NCBI GenBank assembly: GCA_015522935.1
Contig: WALH01000085.1
Span: 1 to 11,988 of the forward strand
DNA length: 11,988 nt
From: DHVE2 group archaeon
Lineage (GTDB): Archaea > Thermoplasmatota > Thermoplasmata > Thermoplasmatales > Aciduliprofundaceae
Direction: 5' to 3'
A program made the translations under genes and the position numbers. This document shows positions 1 to 5,458 of this stretch, piece after piece. The notes under the pieces are model-generated. The model was not told where the DNA came from and made no database searches. It was given only the letters and a program-made list of their open reading frames with translations. How positions within the stretch are numbered: the stretch's first letter is position 1; the number at the start of each line of letters is the position of its first letter.

Positions 1-182
1 AGGTGAAAGAGGAGGAAAAATATGTTCTCGCCCGAGTTATGGTTCCCATTTTCAAACTTGCACTTCCAGATAAGGATTTAGTTCTTCATAAGGAGGATGT
101 TCTTCATTTACCCGAAAAATTCTTCCGTGTGCTTGCCGGAAAGGGAATTGTGCAGGAAATAAAATTAGAGAGTGTGAAATAA
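1..182 (+). CDS. C-terminal part of a GINS-like replication protein (partial)
   Basis: An open frame runs from the window edge to a TAA at 180-182 and gives about 59 residues. The first full codon, at 3-5, is GTG, but the gene most likely begins outside the window. The residues read as a small alpha/beta domain ending in a motif like HKEDVLHLPEKFFRVLAGKG. This resembles the C-terminal B domain of archaeal GINS subunits, where a 'D-v-hxLP-x4-xLhxxGhh' pattern recurs. GINS joins MCM and Cdc45/RecJ-like proteins in the replicative helicase complex. The frame, codon use and stop are seen directly; the GINS assignment comes from remembered family patterns over a short piece. An unrelated small beta-rich domain cannot be excluded. 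Confidence 0.55.
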   Translation, partial: VKEEEKYVLARVMVPIFKLALPDKDLVLHKEDVLHLPEKFFRVLAGKGIVQEIKLESVK

Positions 183-304
183 TTCTCTGTAAAGGTGAAT
201 ATATTTCTCCCCGGAGCTATCCCATAAAAAAATCAAAACTCATCTGCTCCAGACCAGAAGGTTTAAATCTTATGATAAAAATGTTCTTCCCAAAAAATTA
301 GAAA
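183..304. other. Spacer between the convergent GINS-like gene and thiD
   Basis: This stretch lies between two 3' ends. It holds the T-tracts that probably end thiD and one isolated TATA-like element, AAGGTTTAAATC, at about 257-268. No open frame of useful length and no recognisable RNA gene was seen. Confidence 0.4.
277..297 (-). terminator. Oligo-T terminator after thiD
   Basis: Reading the - strand just past the thiD stop codon there is a run of six T (292-297), then a run of five T (277-281). A seven-T run follows at 226-232. Short T-rich tracts directly after a stop are the usual archaeal intrinsic termination signal. No strong hairpin was seen. Confidence 0.4.
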
Positions 305-1039
305 TCAGGGAAAAAGTTCTCTTTTAGACACGTTTATTGAGTTTCTTATTTCGCTCTGCAAAAATTCTCTGGAGAGGCGGAAGGATATTTTGAGAGAATA
401 GCCTAAGGCAAGATGTGCCGTAAGAGCGGATGAATAAACACATCCCGTGCCATGAATATCCTTACCTAAATGCTCCATTTCTTCTTTTACAATTTCGTCG
501 TCAAAAAGGTAATCCACACCATCTAAATGCCCACCTTTTATTATCGTTGGCCCGTATTTCTCTCTTAAGATTTTCCCAGCTTTTATAGCGCTTTCCTCAT
601 CCTTTATTTTTACTCCTGATAGAACTTCCGCTTCTGGCACGTTGGGCGTGATAACACTTGCTTTTTTTAAGAGATTTTCCAAATCTTCTGGGGATGAAAT
701 GAATGCGTAACCCGATGAAGATTTCAGAATGGGGTCTACCACTGCTACCAAATTGTACTCTTCAATTTTATTCGCAATGAGGTTAGCTATATGGTTGTTG
801 GCCACCATGCCCACCTTAACATGCGTGATCTGAAAGTCCTCCATGAGGGCGTCAATCTGCTTTCCAACGTCCTCAGGCGTTAGAGGTTTAAATCCATAAA
901 TATCCCACGAATTTTGATAGGTTATTGCTGTCACAACACCCACCCCGTAAAGCCCAATTTTACGGAAGGTTATTATATCCCTTATCACACCTGCCCCGGA
1001 ACTTGGATCGAAGCCTGCGATACTCATAACAACTTTCAT
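305..1039 (-). CDS. thiD: Hydroxymethylpyrimidine phosphate kinase ThiD
   Basis: ThiD phosphorylates 4-amino-5-hydroxymethyl-2-methylpyrimidine (phosphate) with ATP to the diphosphate that is joined to the thiazole in thiamine synthesis; it is cytosolic and belongs to the ribokinase fold. Seen in the 244 residues: IAGFDPSSGAG at 7-17 (substrate-binding glycine-rich start), TAITYQNS at 38-45, VKVGM at 75-79, VVDP at 100-103 with SSG at 108-110, TPN at 131-133, KGGH at 168-171, and the anion-hole motif GTGC at 197-200 whose Cys200 matches the catalytic cysteine of the family. It is slightly shorter than the common 260-270 residues. Many archaea carry a ThiD-ThiN fusion; here no ThiN follows, so this is stand-alone ThiD. 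A TATA-like box centred about 24 bases upstream supports the ATG at 1037-1039 and a leaderless mRNA. Confidence 0.93.
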   Translation of the reverse strand: MKVVMSIAGFDPSSGAGVIRDIITFRKIGLYGVGVVTAITYQNSWDIYGFKPLTPEDVGKQIDALMEDFQITHVKVGMVANNHIANLIANKIEEYNLVAVVDPILKSSSGYAFISSPEDLENLLKKASVITPNVPEAEVLSGVKIKDEESAIKAGKILREKYGPTIIKGGHLDGVDYLFDDEIVKEEMEHLGKDIHGTGCVYSSALTAHLALGYSLKISFRLSREFLQSEIRNSINVSKRELFP

Positions 1040-1058
1040 AAGAGATTAATGTTTTGCA

Positions 1059-1068
1059 ATATAAAAAA
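1059..1068 (-). promoter_or_regulatory. TATA box of thiD
   Basis: On the - strand the sequence reads TTTTTTATAT, centred 24-25 bases before the thiD ATG. This spacing places transcription start at or next to the start codon, and there is no Shine-Dalgarno sequence between them. Confidence 0.5.
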
Positions 1069-1097
1069 TTTTAGTGATTTATTTTCATGGCATAAAC

Positions 1098-1111
1098 CTT
1101 TAAACTTAAAG
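1098..1111. repeat. Short palindrome between thiD and the HD gene
   Basis: CTTTAA-AC-TTAAAG has 6-base perfectly complementary arms in the 150-base divergent spacer. It could be an operator or a second TATA-like element; its AT-rich composition makes chance plausible. Confidence 0.25.
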
Positions 1112-1158
1112 ATACCTTTAACTACTCTAAATCCTTGTAAGGGTTTTCATTGGAAAGT

Positions 1159-1166
1159 TTTATAAA
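1159..1166 (+). promoter_or_regulatory. TATA box of the HD-domain gene
   Basis: TTTATAAA is centred about 27 bases before the ATG at 1190. The spacing fits a leaderless transcript and favours ATG 1190 over the in-frame GTG at 1184. Confidence 0.55.
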
Positions 1167-1189
1167 GAAATCTTCGCTGTGCTGTGATC

Positions 1190-1846
1190 ATGGAGAAGGA
1201 GAAAATCATACAAAAAACAGCTCAATTTGTTAGAGAGCATTTAGAGGGAGAATCAACAGGTCATGACTGGTGGCACACATACAGAGTTTGGAAAATGGCT
1301 CTGAGAATAGCAAATGAGGAGAAAGATGTGGATCTATTTGTTGTTCAGCTTGCAGCACTTTTGCATGACATTGCTGACTGGAAATTTCACGGTGGAGATG
1401 AATCAATCGGAGTCAAATTAGCAAGAGAGTGGCTTGAAAAATTGGAAGTTGATGAAAAAACAATCAATCATGTATGTGAGATCATAAAGGAAGTATCTTT
1501 TAAAGGTGCAGGCGTAAAATCAAAGCCCAGAACAAAGGAAGGTATGATTGTTCAAGATGCTGATCGATTGGATGCACTTGGTGCAATTGGAATTGCAAGG
1601 TGTTTTGCCACAGGAGCTAAACTCAATCAGGAAATTTACAATCCTGAAATAAAACCAAAATTTCACAAAACTTTTGAGGAGTATAAAAATTCAAAAACCA
1701 CTAGTATAAACCATTTCTATGAAAAATTACTTCTTCTGAAAGATTTAATGAATACGGAGACTGCAAGGAGGATTGCAGAAGGACGGCACAAATTTATGGA
1801 AGAATTCATAGATAGATTTTTCAGAGAGTGGAATGGCGAAGATTGA
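1190..1846 (+). CDS. HD-domain phosphohydrolase (YedJ/YpgQ-like)
   Basis: A 218-residue soluble helical protein of the HD metal-dependent phosphohydrolase superfamily. Seen: His25 and His29 in GHDWWHTYRV (24-33), the HD pair His59-Asp60 in ALLHDIADWKFHGGDES (56-72), and the distal aspartate region QDADRLDALGAIGIAR (122-137). Together these form the H...HD...D metal site. The DADRLDALGAIG block is typical of the YedJ/YpgQ group, some of which hydrolyse nucleoside triphosphates; the true substrate here is unknown. The frame is open six bases further up to a GTG at 1184, but the ATG at 1190 sits at the distance from the TATA box seen for leaderless genes in this window. It leads a same-strand cluster with folD, the tRNA methyltransferase and the LytM-like gene, and is divergent from thiD. 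A possible housecleaning role is an inference only. Confidence 0.88.
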   Translation: MEKEKIIQKTAQFVREHLEGESTGHDWWHTYRVWKMALRIANEEKDVDLFVVQLAALLHDIADWKFHGGDESIGVKLAREWLEKLEVDEKTINHVCEIIKEVSFKGAGVKSKPRTKEGMIVQDADRLDALGAIGIARCFATGAKLNQEIYNPEIKPKFHKTFEEYKNSKTTSINHFYEKLLLLKDLMNTETARRIAEGRHKFMEEFIDRFFREWNGED

Positions 1847-1881
1847 ATCTGCCACGACCCGTGTATTTCTCTTATGTATCT

Positions 1882-1890
1882 TTTATTTAT
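1882..1890 (+). promoter_or_regulatory. Possible TATA box or T-rich stop signal before folD
   Basis: TTTATTTAT lies 36-70 bases after the HD-gene stop. Read as a TATA box it would start transcription near 1912 and give folD a leader of about 37 bases. Read as part of the surrounding T-rich stretch it could end the HD transcript. The sequence does not decide between these. Confidence 0.25.
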
Positions 1891-1948
1891 GTTAGAGCTT
1901 GTTAAGAGTATCAAAAAACTTAACTACTTCCAAAGATTTACGAGAATT

Positions 1949-2761
1949 ATGATTATCAACTGCAAAGATCTGGCAAATAGAATTAAGGAAAGGGCGAAGG
2001 AAGAGGCAAAGGGTGCGGGTCTCTCTCTTCATACAATAATCTCGGGCGATAATGAAGCTTCGATGGTTTATGCCAAATCGAAGATTAAAACGCTTAAAAA
2101 ATTGGGCATGAGTGGGGAGATTCATCGTGTAGATAGCGAGAAGGAGCTTTTAAATCTTTTAGATGAACTTGCTAAGAATGATGATGTTCATGGCATAATG
2201 GTCGAATTTCCCCTACCGAAAGGATACGACTCGATTAAAGTTAGGAGCGCAATCTCGCCAATAAAAGATGTGGACGGGATGAACCCTGTTAATTATGGAA
2301 CTCTCCTTCTTGGAGAAGAAATTCTTGTACCCAACACACCTCGAGCAGTCATAAAAATTCTGGAAGAAATTACAGAACTAAAAGGGAAGGATGTGACAAT
2401 AATCAATAGAACTCCCGTTGTTGGAAAGCCTTTAGCTCTGATGCTTCTGAATCGCCACGCCACGCCAACAATCTGCCACAGCAAAACCAAAAACTTGGCG
2501 GAAAAAACAAGAAATGCAGACATTGTTGTGGTTGCAGTCGGAAGACCGAAATTCTTAACGGAGGACATGGTTCACGAGGGCGCAATTGTAATAGATGTGG
2601 GAATAAATGTTATGGATGGAAAAATAGTGGGCGATGCAGATTTTGAGGCTTTGGAGAAGAATACGAAAATCACACCTGTTCCTGGTGGCGTAGGAACTGT
2701 AACCACCGCATGCATGGTGGAAAACTTGGTTAAAGCAGCGAAATTACAGGGTGTAATATGA
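1949..2761 (+). CDS. folD: Bifunctional methylene-THF dehydrogenase / methenyl-THF cyclohydrolase FolD
   Basis: FolD interconverts 5,10-methylene-, 5,10-methenyl- and 10-formyl-tetrahydrofolate using NAD(P), feeding formyl groups to purine synthesis. From the ATG at 1949 the protein has 270 residues. Seen: the active-site Tyr41-x3-Lys45, VHGIMVEFPLP at 80-90, KDVDG at 106-110 (Asp107), the Rossmann loop INRTPVVGKP at 152-161, CHSKT at 176-180, VVVAVGRP at 193-200, IDVGIN at 215-220 and PVPGGVG at 243-249. The frame is open another 25 codons upstream (ATG at 1874), but that extension does not resemble FolD, so 1949 is the better start. Two differences from bacterial FolD stand out: Glu86 where bacteria have Gln in 'VQLPLP', and NRTP where the cofactor loop is usually GRS. 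Both may be normal for this archaeal lineage. The TGA overlaps the ATG of the next gene (ATGA). Confidence 0.92.
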   Translation: MIINCKDLANRIKERAKEEAKGAGLSLHTIISGDNEASMVYAKSKIKTLKKLGMSGEIHRVDSEKELLNLLDELAKNDDVHGIMVEFPLPKGYDSIKVRSAISPIKDVDGMNPVNYGTLLLGEEILVPNTPRAVIKILEEITELKGKDVTIINRTPVVGKPLALMLLNRHATPTICHSKTKNLAEKTRNADIVVVAVGRPKFLTEDMVHEGAIVIDVGINVMDGKIVGDADFEALEKNTKITPVPGGVGTVTTACMVENLVKAAKLQGVI

Positions 2762-3693
2762 TTCTTATTGAATTCTGGGGGGATCTGAAGAACTTTGCTC
2801 AGGGGGAAACTCGCGCCATATTTGAAGGTGAGGGGGCATTCTACGAGATAGTGGATGATAACTATCCAGTAATGGTCATTGATGTGAAGAAATGGGAGCC
2901 TTTGAAAAGAGCAGGATTCATTCGATTCGTCTCTAAATTTTTGGCAAGTGGAGATTCCATACCAAAAATAGATCTCAACCTTGAGGATTTTGCAGTTCGT
3001 GCAAGAAGATATGACCCTTCAGGATTAAAAAGCGATTTTGTCGAGCGGGAGATAGGAAGAATGGTAAGGGGGAAGGTGAATTTAACATCACCGAAGAATG
3101 TTGTGAGAGTTGCCATATCAAAAAGAATACATATAGGCATATTACTCTATGACTTCTTGCAGGATAAATTTGAGGAGAGAAAAGGTTCCAACCTCCCAAT
3201 TTCTTATCCAATAACAATGCATCCCCGCTTTGCCAGAGCATTGATAAATCTTGCGAGGTTGAAGAGGGGAAATAAAATAATGGATCCATTTTGCGGAACA
3301 GGGAGCATTCTCGTTGAGGCTGGTTTGATGGGAATGCGCGTGTATGGAAGCGACATTGATGAGAGAATGATTTTCGCATCTAAGAAAAACATATCCAAAT
3401 TTGGAGTTCACGCGGAATTAAATGTAATGGATGTGGGCGAGATATCTGGAAGTTACGATGCTGTGGTAACCGACCCTCCGTATGGACGGTCCTCCTCGTC
3501 CAAGGGTGAAAAAATAGAATCGTTGTACGGTAGAGCATTTAAAAAATTCTCCGAACTTGTGGATAAGGTTGCCATAGTTCTTCCATCCAAAAGGGCAATG
3601 GAAATCGGGAAAAAATACTTTGAACTGCGGGAATTCTATCCAGTGAGGGTTCATAAATCTTTAACACGGTATTACTGCTATTTCGCAAGGTGA
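2758..3693 (+). CDS. tRNA (guanine10-N2) methyltransferase, Trm-G10/Trm11 family
   Basis: This 311-residue enzyme is predicted to use S-adenosylmethionine to methylate N2 of guanine 10 in tRNA (mono- or dimethyl), a modification common in archaea. The N-terminal part to about residue 125 looks like the THUMP RNA-binding region (FAVRARRYD at 78-86, then VNLTSPKNVVRVAIS at 107-121). The catalytic part has MHPRFARALINLARL at 154-168, motif I DPFCGTGSILVEA at 176-188, the acidic SAM-ribose end GSDID at 197-201, and the N-methyltransferase motif IV TDPPYGRS at 238-245. The ending HKSLTRYY at 299-306 also matches this group. Its ATG overlaps the folD stop as ATGA, with a weak AGGGTG element just upstream, so it is probably translated with folD. 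The next gene starts four bases after its stop. Another THUMP-containing guanine methyltransferase specificity is possible but less likely. Confidence 0.88.
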   Translation: MILIEFWGDLKNFAQGETRAIFEGEGAFYEIVDDNYPVMVIDVKKWEPLKRAGFIRFVSKFLASGDSIPKIDLNLEDFAVRARRYDPSGLKSDFVEREIGRMVRGKVNLTSPKNVVRVAISKRIHIGILLYDFLQDKFEERKGSNLPISYPITMHPRFARALINLARLKRGNKIMDPFCGTGSILVEAGLMGMRVYGSDIDERMIFASKKNISKFGVHAELNVMDVGEISGSYDAVVTDPPYGRSSSSKGEKIESLYGRAFKKFSELVDKVAIVLPSKRAMEIGKKYFELREFYPVRVHKSLTRYYCYFAR

Positions 3694-3694
3694 T
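3687..3694 (+). promoter_or_regulatory. Shine-Dalgarno site of the LytM-like gene
   Basis: AAGGTGAT matches the archaeal anti-Shine-Dalgarno complement (core GGTGAT). It ends three bases before the ATG at 3698 and overlaps the stop codon of the previous gene. It contrasts with the leaderless starts elsewhere in the window and indicates translation from inside a polycistronic mRNA. Confidence 0.55.
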
Positions 3695-3697
3695 GCA

Positions 3698-4573
3698 ATG
3701 CGAGATATTGCAGAGTGGGGAAATATAAGTATATTTGTTCCAGAAAACGCTTGGTACTCCTTCTTCAACAGCCCGTACATAGGGCACAAACTTGGCACCG
3801 CTATTGACATCTATTTTCCCGATGATGCTTTATTCCCCGTTGAAATGGGTGTGGTGGAGAAAATAAGAAATGTAAAACCTCCTAAAAGGTACATCAAGCA
3901 CGATGATTTCGTGATAGTGATTCACATATCTTCCGGAATATGCCTGAAGGTTCTTCATGTTAAGCCGAAGGTAAGAATTGGAGAGAAATTAATGTTAGGA
4001 GATTCAATCGGAGAGATGATATCCTCTGGATTTTTTCTGCCATGGTCATCAAAGCATGCTCACATAGAAATAAGGAGATGCAATGACAGCATCCGTGCAA
4101 GAGGTGCATTTCCTTTAAAGCCTATTTATTATTCTTCTGTCCCTGCTACGAAGGGAAATGAGTTCAGAATAGTTGAAACTCACGAAAATTTCTGCTGGGC
4201 TGAACCCGTTGAAAAAGAAGATTATGCTCTTACGCCCCTCACATACCAATGGTATCCAATTGAAGGGGGGATCCCCCATTATGGATATGGCGCTGTTTTC
4301 TCTTCTGTTAAGGTGGTGAATATATTTGGCCGTAGAGTTAAAGTTGATAAGTTCTTGGGATATGCAGGCCTGTTTCCCACGGATTTTCAAATTCTCGCCA
4401 ATGGAAAGATGATAAAAGGAATTGGAATTTACTGTAACCAGCCAAAGATAAAGATAATCGGCGGATGCGGAGATATCGAGGATGAAGTGCACGTAAAAAT
4501 TGAGCTCTCATCCCCTGAGAAGGGGGAGAATCAGGCAGGAAGGACCTCCGAACCCCTTCATAAATTCAGATAA
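3698..4573 (+). CDS. M23/LytM-like metallopeptidase-fold protein with unrecognised C-terminal domain
   Basis: Residues about 27-127 follow the M23 (lysostaphin/LytM) pattern: GHKLGTAIDIYFP at 29-41 with His30 and Asp37 as candidate zinc ligands, a PVEMGVVE strand at 47-54, VLHVKP at 85-90 (His87), VRIGEKLMLGDSIGEM at 92-107, and KHAHIEIR at 119-126 whose His120-x-His122 matches the family HxH. Seven residues separate His30 and Asp37 where typical members have about four, so the first loop is longer. Residues about 140-270 look like a beta-rich domain I do not recognise. There is no signal peptide or membrane segment, so it appears cytosolic. M23 enzymes usually cut peptidoglycan peptides, which this organism probably lacks, so the substrate is unknown and a non-catalytic role is possible. 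It is the last gene of the cluster. Its final 21 residues (271-291) are encoded within the convergent hydrolase gene and look unstructured. Confidence 0.72.
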   Translation: MRDIAEWGNISIFVPENAWYSFFNSPYIGHKLGTAIDIYFPDDALFPVEMGVVEKIRNVKPPKRYIKHDDFVIVIHISSGICLKVLHVKPKVRIGEKLMLGDSIGEMISSGFFLPWSSKHAHIEIRRCNDSIRARGAFPLKPIYYSSVPATKGNEFRIVETHENFCWAEPVEKEDYALTPLTYQWYPIEGGIPHYGYGAVFSSVKVVNIFGRRVKVDKFLGYAGLFPTDFQILANGKMIKGIGIYCNQPKIKIIGGCGDIEDEVHVKIELSSPEKGENQAGRTSEPLHKFR

Positions 4574-5323
4574 ATTTAGAGGGATGAGTTTGTACTCAAA
4601 AGAATCTAATTTTTTCATCACCTCCACGTTTCTTTTTTCTAATATAACTTTCTCATTTCCAAGATAAATCACGTTGCCTGTGATAAACGTTCTGCAATTT
4701 ACATATACTACTTCCAATCCTTTGAAGTATTCTTTGGGAATTGTTTTGCAGGCGAGAATACGCTCTTCACCTATGATGCTCATTGCGCCTCCAAGATGAA
4801 GGTGTATATCCGGTACAGGAATAATTTTTGTTTCATAGCCAAAGGATTCTGCAATTCTCTTTACCTGATTTGCCCCCTCTAAATTGGTTCTTCTTGATTC
4901 TCCTATGAAAAAGATTGGATAGGATGGAATCAAATCTCCACCTTCTGCCGTGCCAGGCTCGTTGATCTTTCCTATTTCCTCCAAGCCAAGCGAGAGAAGT
5001 TTCTCTGCAATCCATTGCTCTTCACCTCTCCTTGATTCCAAACCCATCCTCAGGCGGATAAATGAATCACCTAAAGATACTGAGGAATCCATGATGAAAA
5101 CTGAGTTTGGATGCTTTGGTAGTTCTTTAACCTCTATCACCTCGACACCAGCGAGTTTTAGAGCCTGTCTAAGATTTCTATGTTGCTCCTTTGCCAGATT
5201 CTCATCCGCTCTCTCTAACATATTGTGCATTTTTAAATTCTCCGCATTGAAATACTCTCTCTCAGGAGGAGAAACCAACGCCTTCAGAAGGTGCTTTCCC
5301 TCGTGATGAATAGCGGATACCAC
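4508..5323 (-). CDS. Dimethylargininase-like hydrolase (amidinotransferase/guanidine-modifying superfamily)
   Basis: This 271-residue soluble protein matches the single-domain guanidine-modifying enzymes that attack a guanidine carbon with a cysteine, as in N(omega),N(omega)-dimethylarginine dimethylaminohydrolase, which makes citrulline and dimethylamine. Seen: FIMDSSVSLGDSFIRLRMG at 76-94 (Asp79 and the usual 'aDxxvxxGd' block), AEGGD at 126-130 (Glu127), HLHLGGAMSII at 174-184 (His176 as likely catalytic base), TGNVIYL at 215-221, and GGPSCLILPLLR at 259-270 with the likely nucleophile Cys263. The substrate could equally be free arginine, agmatine or another guanidine; dimethylarginine is only the nearest family model. 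The start is a GTG with a TATA box centred 26 bases upstream and no Shine-Dalgarno, indicating a leaderless GTG start. The gene lies downstream of the aldehyde oxidoreductase but has its own promoter. Its 3' end overlaps the convergent LytM-like gene by 66 bases, including the codon for Cys263. Confidence 0.82.
   Translation of the reverse strand: MVSAIHHEGKHLLKALVSPPEREYFNAENLKMHNMLERADENLAKEQHRNLRQALKLAGVEVIEVKELPKHPNSVFIMDSSVSLGDSFIRLRMGLESRRGEEQWIAEKLLSLGLEEIGKINEPGTAEGGDLIPSYPIFFIGESRRTNLEGANQVKRIAESFGYETKIIPVPDIHLHLGGAMSIIGEERILACKTIPKEYFKGLEVVYVNCRTFITGNVIYLGNEKVILEKRNVEVMKKLDSFEYKLIPLNLSEFMKGFGGPSCLILPLLRG
4585..4615 (+). terminator. Weak candidate terminator of the + strand cluster
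   Basis: Twelve bases after the LytM-like stop codon is a small hairpin, TGAGT-TTGT-ACTCA (4585-4598), followed by six T at 4610-4615. The signal lies inside the coding sequence of the convergent hydrolase, so it may be chance. Confidence 0.25.
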
Positions 5324-5344
5324 ATCGATTGAAAGGAGTGGTGG

Positions 5345-5352
5345 GATATAAA
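5345..5352 (-). promoter_or_regulatory. TATA box of the dimethylargininase-like gene
   Basis: The - strand reads TTTATATC, centred 26 bases before the GTG start at 5321-5323. The distance fits a leaderless mRNA and is the main support for this GTG as the true start. Confidence 0.5.
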
Positions 5353-5434
5353 TGTAGCGAGAAAAAGATAAATAGAAACTCTCTGTTTGTGATATTTACA
5401 CAAGAAGGTAAATCTTTTGGATACATCACATAGC

Positions 5435-5450
5435 AAAATAAAAAACAAAA
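5435..5450 (-). terminator. T-rich terminator after the aldehyde oxidoreductase gene
   Basis: On the - strand, beginning eight bases after the stop codon, the sequence reads TTTTGTTTTTTATTTT. This is a strong archaeal-type T-rich termination tract. It separates this gene from the downstream hydrolase gene, which has its own TATA box. Confidence 0.5.
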
Positions 5451-5458
5451 GATAATAA

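Noticed and set aside
914..1165. + strand open frame of 83 codons
   Set aside because: It begins antisense to the well-supported thiD gene, has no family resemblance and runs through the promoter spacer.
1901..1924. Small hairpin GTTAAG/CTTAAC before folD
   Set aside because: A 6-base AT-rich stem with a 12-base loop is expected by chance in such sequence and matches no known regulatory RNA.
1874..1948. N-terminal extension of FolD starting at the ATG at 1874
   Set aside because: The extra 25 residues do not resemble FolD starts, and the ATG at 1949 gives the normal family beginning.
2975..3379. - strand open frame of 134 codons
   Set aside because: It is antisense to the tRNA methyltransferase, whose motifs in the other frame are unmistakable.
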